Shown here: one piece after another, positions 1-6,100 of the stretch | How positions within the stretch are numbered: the stretch's first letter is position 1 | How the letters are laid out: each line of letters begins with the position of its first letter | Source: a virus | Virus record (IMG/VR): IMGVR_UViG_3300030390_000575 | Span: 1 to 21,343 of that record | DNA: 21,343 bases | Reading direction: 5' to 3' (one strand) | The notes under the pieces: generated by a model | The model's input: only the letters and a program-made list of their open reading frames with translations | Databases searched by the model: none | Told to the model about the DNA's origin: nothing | Position numbers and translations under genes: made by a program

Positions 1-21
1 ACTAATCCGAGGAGATACAAA

Positions 22-360
22 ATGACTAAAAGAATAATTGACGGTATGACTGCGGAACAGATAGCAAAGGGATGGTCTAACGGCACTTGTCAGGATGACT
101 TAGTGGAGTACCTAAAAACAATCTGCAAACCCGAGCCTAGTTGGGAAGATGATTTATCTGACGATAATCCTGTCTTGTGTTGGGTTTCTGAAATCCCTCT
201 TCCCGAAGCAGACTGTACACTGCTCTCCAGAGTGGTGGATCGCGTATCTGGAATAGACGAAGAGGGTTACATGGTAATTAGTGGGTTCCATTGGAAATAC
301 GCCCGACCAATCTCGCCTGATGAATGTTGGAAACCTACTAAACAAGGAGATACAAAATGA
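22..360 (+). CDS. Hypothetical small phage protein, tandem paralog copy 1
   Basis: A 112-aa soluble protein of unknown function. It is clearly paralogous to the next gene. Both begin with the same nine residues apart from one change soon after (MTKRIID, then MTAEQI). Both carry a central NPxLCWVS block and a late W-x-x-ARPI-x-P block, a pattern I associate with small phage proteins of unknown role. No membrane segment, signal peptide or catalytic motif is visible. The ATG is preceded by GGAGATACAAA, a good SD at 11-14. Its stop overlaps the next start (ATGA at 357-360), so the two are probably co-translated. The leader and first 21 coding bases are identical to those of the second copy. That the pair arose by local duplication is visible in the DNA; any function would be a guess. 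Confidence 0.8.
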   Translation: MTKRIIDGMTAEQIAKGWSNGTCQDDLVEYLKTICKPEPSWEDDLSDDNPVLCWVSEIPLPEADCTLLSRVVDRVSGIDEEGYMVISGFHWKYARPISPDECWKPTKQGDTK

Positions 361-686
361 CTAAAAGAATAATTGACAGTATGACTGCTGAACAGATAGA
401 TAGCGGATGGGGTACCTCTGGTCCTCAAGATCTATTGGAGTACCTAAAAAAAATCTGCAAACCCGAGCCTAATTGGAGCGCTGATGCTAGTGCGGAGAAC
501 CCTATTCTGTGTTGGGTTTCTGACAACCCTAATCCCAGATCGGACGGTAAACGATACTCCGGAGTCGCGGATTATGTAACTGGACTACACAACGGGGTTT
601 ACCAGTCGGTTGAGGGTCATTGTTGGGAACACGCCCGACCAATCCCGCCTAATTATATCTGGCAACCTACTGGAAAAGGAGAGTGA
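357..686 (+). CDS. Hypothetical small phage protein, tandem paralog copy 2
   Basis: A 109-aa protein, paralog of the preceding gene, sharing the N-terminal MTKRIID/MTAEQI block, the KPEP-x-W segment, the NPxLCWVS core and the C-terminal ARPIxP block. It differs mainly between residues 15 and 25 and between 60 and 85. The start ATG lies inside the ATGA overlap with copy 1 and uses the same SD leader (AAGGAGATACAAA). No recognised domain and no membrane segment. The conserved blocks in both reading frames argue that both copies are under selection, with neither decaying. Function unknown; an early host-modifying role is possible only from its position among small genes ahead of the replication module. 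Confidence 0.8.
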   Translation: MTKRIIDSMTAEQIDSGWGTSGPQDLLEYLKKICKPEPNWSADASAENPILCWVSDNPNPRSDGKRYSGVADYVTGLHNGVYQSVEGHCWEHARPIPPNYIWQPTGKGE

Positions 687-687
687 T

Positions 688-840
688 TTGAAATTAGGTA
701 AGTTAAGAACAATGATATCTGCCTTAGAGCAAAACATGAAATTCAAACCAAACATGACTGTTGAAGAAGGTGAAATCATACTAAAGGGTATACACCAAGC
801 TAAGGTAGACAAGGCTAACAAGAAGAAGAAAACAGCTTGA
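688..840 (+). CDS. Hypothetical small Lys-rich protein, TTG start
   Basis: A 50-aa protein starting at TTG 688-690, beginning MKLGKLRTM and ending in a KANKKKKTA tail. The open frame extends upstream to an ATG at 610. That extension lies entirely inside the preceding gene and has no SD there. TTG 688 has AAAGGAG at 675-681 at good spacing and sits one base after the upstream stop codon, so I prefer it. The sequence is helix-forming and basic at the C terminus, with no family I recognise. It is the last gene before a terminator, so it closes the first operon. Confidence 0.6.
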   Translation: MKLGKLRTMISALEQNMKFKPNMTVEEGEIILKGIHQAKVDKANKKKKTA

Positions 841-851
841 TGAAGCTATAT

Positions 852-878
852 AGGGGCCAATAGGCTCCTTTTTTATTT
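852..878 (+). terminator. Rho-independent terminator after the first operon
   Basis: A 7-bp stem AGGGGCC/GGCTCCT (one G-U pair) at 852-858 and 863-869 with an AATA loop is followed by a T-rich run (TTTTTT-A-TTT, 869-878). It lies 12 bases after the stop codon at 840 and separates the first small operon from the control region at 879-969. Confidence 0.85.
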
Positions 879-882
879 GCTT

Positions 883-932
883 AACCGACAAATGCACCTG
901 CACTGGGGTGTTTACAAGAACCGACAAATGCA
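883..932 (+). promoter_or_regulatory. Two 14-bp direct repeats with TGCA palindromes, candidate phage promoters
   Basis: AACCGACAAATGCA occurs twice, at 883-896 and 919-932, 36 bp apart. Each copy runs into a short inverted repeat that uses its last four bases: TGCA-CC-TGCA in the first and TGCA-GTT-TGCA in the second. The pair occupies the only sizeable gap (879-969) between the terminator and the next operon. I saw no further exact copy in the window. Tandem promoters for a phage RNA polymerase, including small-hairpin promoters of the type used by the N4 virion polymerase, are the most attractive reading. Operator sites for a regulator are the alternative. No convincing bacterial -35/-10 pair was seen here. 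Confidence 0.45.
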
Positions 933-969
933 GTTTGCAGGAGTCTAATTAAAAACTAAAGGATATAAA

Positions 970-1176
970 ATGAATATTAGCTTTCTAGGTAAAACATTAA
1001 CTTGTGAGTTCAGAAACGGAACAGGGCTAGACATAGAGTTTTGCAGCAGTAGGCCAGTCTGGGCAATACCTGAGAGAAACGAAGAAGTACAGTGTTACCC
1101 TTTCAAGGGGACAGTAATACTACTACCTTTCCTAGCGATAACTTGGGGGTACGTGTACGAGACTATTGAAGAATGA
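970..1176 (+). CDS. Hypothetical protein, 68 aa
   Basis: First gene of the second rightward operon. The ATG at 970 follows AAAGGATATAAA, a good SD. The protein has a hydrophobic stretch at about residues 46-58 (GTVILLPFLAITWG) that could be a weak membrane segment, and two Cys residues in the N-terminal half. No known family recognised. Its stop overlaps the next start (ATGA at 1173-1176), suggesting coupling to the membrane protein downstream; a small membrane-associated pair is possible. Confidence 0.65.
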   Translation: MNISFLGKTLTCEFRNGTGLDIEFCSSRPVWAIPERNEEVQCYPFKGTVILLPFLAITWGYVYETIEE

Positions 1177-1565
1177 GTTCAAATACTAAAAGAGACCTAG
1201 TAGAGGTAAGCATTAATATGATAGCTGGTGCAGTCCTAAACTGCATAATAACGTACTTCCTATTCGGAGTGACTGTAGGTTTTGCACTCTGGTCTACGTT
1301 AATATTCTTTGTAGCTAGCTGGGTAAGAAGCTACGGGTTTAGAGTACTATTCAGACACATAGAAAACAAACAACTAAAAGGAAATAAAATGGCTACTTAC
1401 ACAATTACGCTAACCGACACCCCTGAAGATGACTCAGTTGCTGTAAGCTTAGCATCAGATGGGATCTTAATGACAGATGAAGATAGCAAAGCGTTCCAAC
1501 TAGCAGCATTTGTAATAGACGCAATTCAATCACTAGAGGGTCAAGAAGATGGCACTATTCACTAA
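1173..1565 (+). CDS. Two-part protein: small membrane domain followed by a small soluble domain
   Basis: A 130-aa reading frame. Residues 8-65 form a two-helix membrane domain: EVSIN near the start, hydrophobic helices at about 14-33 and 36-50, then an RSYGFRVLFRH end. This resembles small phage/prophage membrane proteins of the DUF7220 type. Residues 73-130 form a separate soluble domain starting MATYTITLTDTP. The two parts join at a sequence that contains a perfect SD (AAAAGGA at 1376-1382) six bases before the in-frame ATG at 1389. So the second half may also, or mainly, be made as its own protein. Either two genes have fused by loss of a stop codon, or this is a real nested arrangement. 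Overlaps the previous gene by 4 bp and the next by 17 bp. Confidence 0.65.
   Translation: MSSNTKRDLVEVSINMIAGAVLNCIITYFLFGVTVGFALWSTLIFFVASWVRSYGFRVLFRHIENKQLKGNKMATYTITLTDTPEDDSVAVSLASDGILMTDEDSKAFQLAAFVIDAIQSLEGQEDGTIH
1389..1565 (+). CDS. Candidate internal translation product of the two-part gene
   Basis: An in-frame ATG at 1389 with SD AAAAGGA and a 6-base spacer would give a 58-aa protein (MATYTITLTDTPEDD...), identical to the C-terminal half of the 1173-1565 frame. The RBS is as good as those of the neighbouring genes, and the product is acidic and soluble, unlike the membrane half. I cannot tell from sequence whether the long form, the short form or both are made. No family recognised. 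Confidence 0.45.
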   Translation: MATYTITLTDTPEDDSVAVSLASDGILMTDEDSKAFQLAAFVIDAIQSLEGQEDGTIH

Positions 1566-1908
1566 TATAACACCAACAGATAAAAACTATAATCCCCTAA
1601 TAAACGTAGGTGTGCAAACACATGGACCCAGCGGTCTACCTATAGATGCTGCAGAACGAAAAGCTATCCCGATGTTCACAGGTTGCTTTAACTATTTCCC
1701 TAAGGCCCTAGCAGGTGTTGCAAAGCTATCCCTAAAGGGTGGAGTTCAACATGGGCAAGAACCCAAAGACCTACATTGGGATAAGACTAAATCAATGGAC
1801 CACTTAGATTGCCTAGTGCGTCACATAATGGATGAAGATTGGGATGCTGTGTGCTGGAGAGCCTTAGCTCACTACGAAATGATGCTAGATAAGGAGAATA
1901 CATTATGA
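1549..1908 (+). CDS. dATP/dGTP diphosphohydrolase-family domain protein (PF18909-like)
   Basis: A 119-aa soluble protein. Residues 36-108 match the pattern I know from phage proteins annotated as dATP/dGTP diphosphohydrolase domain: RKAIP near 37-41, YFPKAL-x-x-VA at 49-58, KGGVQH near 63-68, LHWD at 76-79, then KS-x-D-H with RH at 91-92 and W-x-A near the end. Members occur alone or fused to a MazG-like domain in phage and prophage genomes and are thought to hydrolyse purine dNTPs; direct activity of this short form is not established. The start overlaps the previous gene by 17 bp and has GAGGG at 1536-1540. The stop overlaps the next ATG (ATGA). A nucleotide-pool role fits the DNA replication genes downstream. 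Confidence 0.7.
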   Translation: MALFTNITPTDKNYNPLINVGVQTHGPSGLPIDAAERKAIPMFTGCFNYFPKALAGVAKLSLKGGVQHGQEPKDLHWDKTKSMDHLDCLVRHIMDEDWDAVCWRALAHYEMMLDKENTL

Positions 1909-2087
1909 CTAGCCAAAAAATAAAAGATAATGCAATTCACTTTAATACAAATGATATTACAGAGAAGTTGCGTTTAGATGAGAAAGGTTTTTATTACAAC
2001 GAGCAGTTTATTGAAGATGCTGGTATAGCTTACAGTAGATTTATGAAGTGGCTAGACAGCGCAGAGGCCGAACAAGGAGAAAAGTGA
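1905..2087 (+). CDS. Hypothetical protein, 60 aa
   Basis: Small charged protein with a predicted helical C terminus (FIEDAGIAYSRFMKWLDSAEAEQ). ATG at 1905 overlaps the preceding stop and is preceded by AAGGAGAATACATT, a strong SD. No domain recognised. Followed after one base by the next ATG. It may be a partner of the diphosphohydrolase-family protein by translational coupling, but nothing in the sequence shows function. Confidence 0.65.
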   Translation: MTSQKIKDNAIHFNTNDITEKLRLDEKGFYYNEQFIEDAGIAYSRFMKWLDSAEAEQGEK

Positions 2088-2088
2088 T

Positions 2089-2298
2089 ATGAAAACAAAG
2101 ATACTTTGGGAAACAGTAATCCTGATGATTGTAGTCGGCACTTTTACAAGCGTGGGTTATTCTATTGCAAACAAAGAACCTCCACAAAACAAGTGTATTG
2201 ATGGGACTCTTTACCAGCTAACTGATCAAGGTTACGCACTAGCATACAATCAAAATTGCAAGGTTTTAACTAAGAAGGGAGAACATGATGAGCGGTAA
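2089..2298 (+). CDS. Small N-terminally anchored membrane protein
   Basis: 69 aa. Residues 8-27 (ETVILMIVVGTFTSVGYSIA) form a hydrophobic segment after a short basic start (MKTK), typical of a signal anchor. The remainder would face the periplasm and has two Cys at about residues 36 and 57 that could form a disulfide. SD AAGGAGAAAAG precedes the ATG. Small anchored proteins like this are common near lysis or superinfection-exclusion genes, but neither role is supported here beyond topology. The stop lies inside the next gene. Confidence 0.65.
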   Translation: MKTKILWETVILMIVVGTFTSVGYSIANKEPPQNKCIDGTLYQLTDQGYALAYNQNCKVLTKKGEHDER

Positions 2299-2458
2299 AG
2301 GGGACAAAGCAAGACCTCTGAAAGACAGAGCTAAGTTTGATAAGTCTTGGGATGATATCTTTGGACCTAAGAAAGGAGCCTTCGGCTCCCTTACGGAAAC
2401 TGAGAAGAGAAAAGAAAATGACAAACGTGCTAATAGTGAAGTGTTCCGACCAAAGTAA
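2288..2458 (+). CDS. Hypothetical small basic protein, 56 aa
   Basis: A short frame beginning MSGKGDKARPLKDR and ending SEVFRPK. There are two adjacent ATGs at 2285 and 2288. The SD AAGGGAG at 2275-2281 is 6 bases from 2288 and only 3 from 2285, so I chose 2288. The protein is rich in Lys, Arg, Asp and Glu, probably mostly unstructured, with a short SWDDIFGPKK segment. The frame overlaps the preceding stop by 11 bases and the following start by 41 bases, consistent with the dense packing of this operon. An internal hairpin at 2375-2389 lies in its coding sequence. No known family. Confidence 0.55.
   Translation: MSGKGDKARPLKDRAKFDKSWDDIFGPKKGAFGSLTETEKRKENDKRANSEVFRPK
2375..2389 (+). other. 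Strong RNA hairpin inside a coding region
   Basis: GGAGCC-TTC-GGCTCC forms a 6-bp GC-rich stem, alternatively read with a UUCG-containing loop. No T-run follows, so it is not an intrinsic terminator. It sits 28 bases upstream of the next start codon (2418) and could shape mRNA processing or translation of that gene. Confidence 0.4.
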
Positions 2459-2597
2459 ATGGTACAGTAACCAAGTAGGTAATGCATTCAGTGTTATCTC
2501 CGAAGAAGAGACAGAGTACATGGTACGGGAACCTGAAGGTTACCTTAATTTCATATCTAAGAAAGACGTAGAGGAAGTTAGCTATGGTCCAGCTTAA
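2418..2597 (+). CDS. Hypothetical protein, 59 aa
   Basis: Starts MTNVLIVKCSDQSKWYSNQVG and contains EYMVREPEGYLNFISKKDVEEV, which looks like a compact beta-rich small domain; this kind of sequence is common in phage hypothetical proteins. An upstream in-frame ATG at 2337 exists but lies inside the previous gene and has no SD. ATG 2418 has a purine-rich leader (AGAAGAGAAAAGAAA) and gives the conserved-looking protein, so it is preferred. The stop overlaps the endonuclease VII start by 14 bp. Confidence 0.6.
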   Translation: MTNVLIVKCSDQSKWYSNQVGNAFSVISEEETEYMVREPEGYLNFISKKDVEEVSYGPA

Positions 2598-2961
2598 GAC
2601 CTGTAATAAGTGCAGAGTAAAGAAAGAAGAAACAGATTTCCCGATGGAGAGTGGTAGAGGGTACCGTAAGACTACCTGTAGGCTCTGTATCTGGTCTGTA
2701 GATAAAGTACGTAAAGAACTTAGGCTTATCACCCCAAAGCCCCCAGAAGACCATCAGTGCCCCGTATGCTTACGGAATGAAGATGAGGCTTATGGTTGCG
2801 GAGGTAGGAACAAGTCCCCTTGGGCTATGGATCACGATCACCTAACAAGTAAATTCAGAGGTTGGCTATGCCACTCCTGCAATAGAACCTTAGGGGGCCT
2901 TAAGGACGACTTCGGTGCCTTAGATCGTATCAGAGAGTACCTTAAGAAAGGAAGAGACTAA
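2584..2961 (+). CDS. Recombination endonuclease VII (HNH, Holliday junction resolvase)
   Basis: 125 aa. Zinc ligands C59-x-x-C62 and C96-x-x-C99 frame the ββα-metal (HNH) signature DHDH at 83-86, followed by W-L-C-H-S-CN-R-x-LG, the hallmark of the T4 gp49 endonuclease VII family. An extra pair, C7-x-x-C10 and C32-x-x-C35, suggests a second zinc knuckle at the N terminus, as seen in many phage members. The family cuts branched DNA before packaging. Here it occupies the place that endonuclease I (gene 3) holds in T7, just before the DNA polymerase. SD is weak (GAGGAAG upstream) and the start overlaps the previous gene by 14 bp. Confidence 0.92.
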   Translation: MVQLKTCNKCRVKKEETDFPMESGRGYRKTTCRLCIWSVDKVRKELRLITPKPPEDHQCPVCLRNEDEAYGCGGRNKSPWAMDHDHLTSKFRGWLCHSCNRTLGGLKDDFGALDRIREYLKKGRD

Positions 2962-3010
2962 ACTAATCGTCCCAAGCACTTGACATTAAACTGCTTACAA
3001 GGAAACTAAT

Positions 3011-4855
3011 ATGAGTAAATATGTATTTGATATTGAGACTAACGGATTATACCCCACAGAGATCTGGATGCTAGTCTGTCAGGACGTAGTGACTGAGGAG
3101 ATCTTCTCCTTTAGTGATCACACAGACAAAGTGCCTAGCATGGCAGAAGGACTTGATTTTCTAAGCAACGCTAAGGTGATTGCAGGGCACAACATTATAG
3201 GCTTTGACCTACCGATCATGAAACGGTTGTTAGGCTGGGAGCCAAACGAAGCTACTCGTGTATGGGACACGTTCCTAATGTCTCAACTATGCCAGTACCA
3301 ACGCCCTCACCTGCATGGTTTAGGCGGTTGGGGTAAGCTGTTCGACTTCGCTAAGGGTGATTACGGTAAGCAAGACAATGCATGGGATGCCTACTCAGAT
3401 GAGATGCTGGAATACTGCATACGGGACGTAGAGCTAAACACATTAGTCTATAACCGTTTATCCAAAGAAGCATCAGCGTTAATGAAGAAAGACCCTATGT
3501 TCCTACAGGCCTTACAGCACGAGCATGACTTCGCTGTAGTGAATGCAGAGATCAATAAGAACGGTTGGTTCTTCGATATGGACAGAGCCCTAGCCTTAGA
3601 GGAAGAGCTACTGGAAAAGATGGAGCACATTGAAGATGTAATTAACCCACAGCTAGGTAACGTAGCGGTCATGAAAGGTAACCGTGAGGTTGATAGGCTT
3701 GTCAAGAAGAATGGCGACTACTACAAGAACGTAACCGATTGGTTCGAGCTTGAGGCTGACATAAAAGCATCTAATGGTAACATCTCAGGGCCATACACTC
3801 GCGTAGAGTTCAAGGCTGTACAGCTAGGTCAGTTAGATCACGTTAAGAAGTTCTTACTAGACAAGGGTTGGAAACCTGATGACTATACCGTTAAGAAGAT
3901 CAATGGGAAGTGGATCAAACAATCACCCAAGCTTACTGAAAGTTCACTTCTGCCCCTAGGAACCCTAGGAGTTCTCATTGGCGACTACTACATGCTACGT
4001 AACAGACTAAGCACAGTAGAGGGTTGGATAGAGAGTGTTAATAGCACAGAAGAGTTCAACGATGGGAGGCTACACGGTTCTATGTTCGGAATAGGTACAC
4101 CTTCGTTCCGATGCAGACATCGTGGTATTGTAAATATCCCAGGGGTTGACTCTCCATACGGTAAGGAACTACGTAGTCTACTTACGTGTGAGAAAGGCAT
4201 GAAGGTTGTAGGTGCTGACTCCTCAGGTAATCAGTTCCGAGGGCTCTGTCACTACATTGGAGACGATACTTTCACTGCACAAGTACTAGCCTCAGATATC
4301 CACGATGTTAATGCAAAGATGCTGGACATCTCTAGGAAGCAAGCAAAGACTTTCATCTACGCTTACCTGTTCGGTGCAGGTATGGCTAAGATCGGTGAAG
4401 CTGTGTCAGGTAAGAAGTCTGCTAAGATCGGTAAAGAAGTAGACGATCTATACAAGAAAAGAATCCCAGGGATTAAGAGACTCAGAGATAGTTTATCTGA
4501 AGAGTTCAAGAGAACTGGTATGGAGACAGGGCTACCCTATATTATGGGTGCTGACGGTAGACGTATTATGGTAGGGTCAGAACATCAGACACTCAACTAC
4601 TTACTACAAACGCTAGAAGGTATCACATGTAAGGCAGCCATAGTGTACGCATCCAAGAAGATTAAAGAGCTTGGTATTAACGCATACCCTACACTGTTCT
4701 ATCATGACGAAATGGTATTCATCACAAAAGAAGAAGATGCAGAAACTGTAAAAGACATATGTATCGAAGCGCTCCGAGAGGCCCCTAAGTCTGTCGGTGT
4801 TATGTGTATGGATGGAGATGGACAAATTGGAGATAGTTATGCTGACGTTCACTAA
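3011..4855 (+). CDS. Family A DNA polymerase with 3'-5' exonuclease (T7 gp5-like)
   Basis: 614 aa, shorter than T7 gp5 (about 704). The exonuclease domain is intact: DIE at 7-9 (Exo I), H60-N with D66 (Exo II), and Y135-x-x-x-D139 (Exo III). Polymerase motif A is D403-SSGNQFR, motif B spans R442 to G457 with K446, Y450 and F454, and motif C is H565-D566-E567. Three positions are unusual. The motif A glutamate (T7 E480, E. coli E710, the ribose gate) is Gln408. The position equivalent to E. coli 762 is Tyr450, as in T7. The tyrosine equivalent to T7 Y530/E. coli Y766 is Phe454. Catalytic Asp403 and Asp566 are present, so it should be active. SD AAGGAAA precedes the ATG. The exonuclease gene overlaps its 3' end. 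Confidence 0.95.
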   Translation: MSKYVFDIETNGLYPTEIWMLVCQDVVTEEIFSFSDHTDKVPSMAEGLDFLSNAKVIAGHNIIGFDLPIMKRLLGWEPNEATRVWDTFLMSQLCQYQRPHLHGLGGWGKLFDFAKGDYGKQDNAWDAYSDEMLEYCIRDVELNTLVYNRLSKEASALMKKDPMFLQALQHEHDFAVVNAEINKNGWFFDMDRALALEEELLEKMEHIEDVINPQLGNVAVMKGNREVDRLVKKNGDYYKNVTDWFELEADIKASNGNISGPYTRVEFKAVQLGQLDHVKKFLLDKGWKPDDYTVKKINGKWIKQSPKLTESSLLPLGTLGVLIGDYYMLRNRLSTVEGWIESVNSTEEFNDGRLHGSMFGIGTPSFRCRHRGIVNIPGVDSPYGKELRSLLTCEKGMKVVGADSSGNQFRGLCHYIGDDTFTAQVLASDIHDVNAKMLDISRKQAKTFIYAYLFGAGMAKIGEAVSGKKSAKIGKEVDDLYKKRIPGIKRLRDSLSEEFKRTGMETGLPYIMGADGRRIMVGSEHQTLNYLLQTLEGITCKAAIVYASKKIKELGINAYPTLFYHDEMVFITKEEDAETVKDICIEALREAPKSVGVMCMDGDGQIGDSYADVH

Positions 4856-5606
4856 CGCAGAGCAGAAAGAAGAGTATGAGTTTGACAAGTGTTTCATAGA
4901 TGCAGACTCAATGTTGTATCGTATTGCAGCAACAGTAAAGTCTGATAGCCAAGCCCAAAGCACCTTTGATCTTGCGCTAAAAGCAGTAATGCGAGACACC
5001 AACAGTAAACATGGTTACGTATCTGTAAAGGGTGACGGTAACTTCAGGCATGATATGGCTGATGATTACAAAGCTAACCGTAGTAAATATGCTATGGACC
5101 CTGACATCAAGCAGAAACTCAACAGCCTCTATGAGTACTGCTGGGCTACTAACTGCGTACCTTCACATGGTTGTGAGGCTGATGATATTGTATCTATCTG
5201 GGCTACCGAAGCAGAAGCTGCAGGGGACTCATGGGTTATCGCTCACGTAGATAAAGATATCGACATGATCCCTGGCTGGCACTACAACTTCAACAAGAAG
5301 ACCCTGTACCACACTGATGAAGAGACGGGGCACTACCTGCTATGCAAGCAATTGCTGACAGGTGATGCTTCGGATAACATCAAGGGGCTCAAGGGTATCG
5401 GACCTAAGACTGCAGAAAAGATCTTAGCTGGTGTAGCTAAGGATGATATGTTAGATGTAGTCAGGTCCACTTGGCGAGATAAGCACCCTCTAGAGTGGCA
5501 CTCAAAGCTACAACTGTGTTTCAACCTAATCTACATGCGTAGGGAATTTGATGGGTTTAATGTGTTAACAATTGAGGAAGTCTACGGGGAGAGTAAACTA
5601 CGATGA
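4839..5606 (+). CDS. 5'-3' exonuclease / flap nuclease (T7 gp6-like)
   Basis: 255 aa from ATG 4839, which has GGAG at 4829-4832; longer in-frame starts back to 4797 lie deeper in the polymerase gene and lack an SD. Metal-binding acids follow the FEN/5'-exonuclease pattern: D21-A-D23, the DDYKANR helical-arch motif at 75-81, CEADD at 112-116, DKD at 138-140, and TGDASDN at 174-180. The last leads into a helix-three-turn-helix (GLKGIGPKTAEKIL, 183-196) that grips DNA. In T7 the equivalent enzyme removes RNA primers and digests host DNA. It overlaps the polymerase by 17 bp and the next gene by 4 bp. Confidence 0.93.
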   Translation: MLTFTNAEQKEEYEFDKCFIDADSMLYRIAATVKSDSQAQSTFDLALKAVMRDTNSKHGYVSVKGDGNFRHDMADDYKANRSKYAMDPDIKQKLNSLYEYCWATNCVPSHGCEADDIVSIWATEAEAAGDSWVIAHVDKDIDMIPGWHYNFNKKTLYHTDEETGHYLLCKQLLTGDASDNIKGLKGIGPKTAEKILAGVAKDDMLDVVRSTWRDKHPLEWHSKLQLCFNLIYMRREFDGFNVLTIEEVYGESKLR

Positions 5607-6100
5607 GTACACAAGACTTAGGACACTGGACATACCATCTAGAACCCTTTGACCCTGACGAATACTTCGGGTTTATCTACATGATCTCCTGCACCTACCC
5701 TGAGGAACCCAAAAGGTACATAGGGCGTAAACAATTCCATATGTACAGCAAAGGTAAAGAAAGGAAGGTGTCCAACTGGAAGAAGTACAGTAGCTCGTCT
5801 AAGCACATCAATAAGATGATAAAAGACTTCGGCACTGAGTTCTTTGAGTTCGAGATACTACAACTGTTCGAGACCAGAGGTGGTCTATCTGCAGGAGAAG
5901 TTAAAGTCCAATGGGACCTAGACGTACTCACAGAGAAATACCCAGACGGTACACCAGTGTTCCTTAACAGGCAGATAGGTGCTATCAAGTTCATACCCAA
6001 GGAGTCAGTCAATGGCCAAACCCGAGAAAGAATCTCAAGCATCTCCGATGGAATACGAGAAGAGCTTAAGGTCAAAGAAGCAAGCGAGACTACAACGTAA
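5603..6100 (+). CDS. Putative GIY-YIG-like endonuclease
   Basis: 165 aa. GFIY at 23-26 and YIGRK at 39-43 match the GIY-YIG two-strand signature. Further along are W59-K-K-Y-SSSS, a segment common in phage members of this group, a conserved-type Glu (E99) in the SAGEVKVQWD helix, and Asn122. These fit the expected catalytic Tyr/Arg/Glu/Asn set, though I cannot confirm the fold. It could be a free-standing homing-type nuclease or a host-DNA-degrading enzyme like T4 endonuclease II. The start is in an ATGA overlap with the exonuclease. Its last 89 bases are also read in another frame by a small basic gene. Confidence 0.7.
   Translation: MSTQDLGHWTYHLEPFDPDEYFGFIYMISCTYPEEPKRYIGRKQFHMYSKGKERKVSNWKKYSSSSKHINKMIKDFGTEFFEFEILQLFETRGGLSAGEVKVQWDLDVLTEKYPDGTPVFLNRQIGAIKFIPKESVNGQTRERISSISDGIREELKVKEASETTT

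Larger units (their letters stand above)
11..686 (+). repeat. Tandem gene duplication, period 335 bp
   Basis: A 32-bp identical block (SD, spacer and first seven codons) occurs at 11-42 and 346-377. Further near-identical DNA follows, such as the segment encoding EYLK-x-ICKPEP near 107-140 and 437-470. Because the identity starts upstream of the ATG, the duplicated unit includes the ribosome binding site. The sequence just before position 11 (CTAATCCGA) also loosely resembles the end of copy 1 before its SD (CTAAACA), so a further copy may lie off the left edge. Confidence 0.8.

Noticed and set aside
610-687. Upstream ATG extension of the small Lys-rich gene
   Set aside because: It lies wholly within the previous gene, has no SD, and a TTG with a good SD is at 688.
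1549-1908. Evidence for diaminopurine (Z) genome chemistry
   Set aside because: The dATP/dGTP diphosphohydrolase family alone is not enough; no PurZ-like or DatZ-like gene is present in this window.
2337-2417. Longer start for the 59-aa gene before endonuclease VII
   Set aside because: The extension overlaps the preceding real gene in another frame and lacks an SD; ATG 2418 fits better.
2962-3010. Host-type promoter ahead of DNA polymerase (TTGACA at about 2980)
   Set aside because: No acceptable -10 box occurs at 16-18 bases; the gap is short and the operon appears continuous. It also bears only loose resemblance to the 919-950 repeat region.
4613-5002. Minus-strand open frames under the DNA polymerase and nuclease genes (also 5695-6171, 8143-8502)
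   Set aside because: Shadow frames of well-supported plus-strand enzymes, Ser/Leu-rich without motifs.
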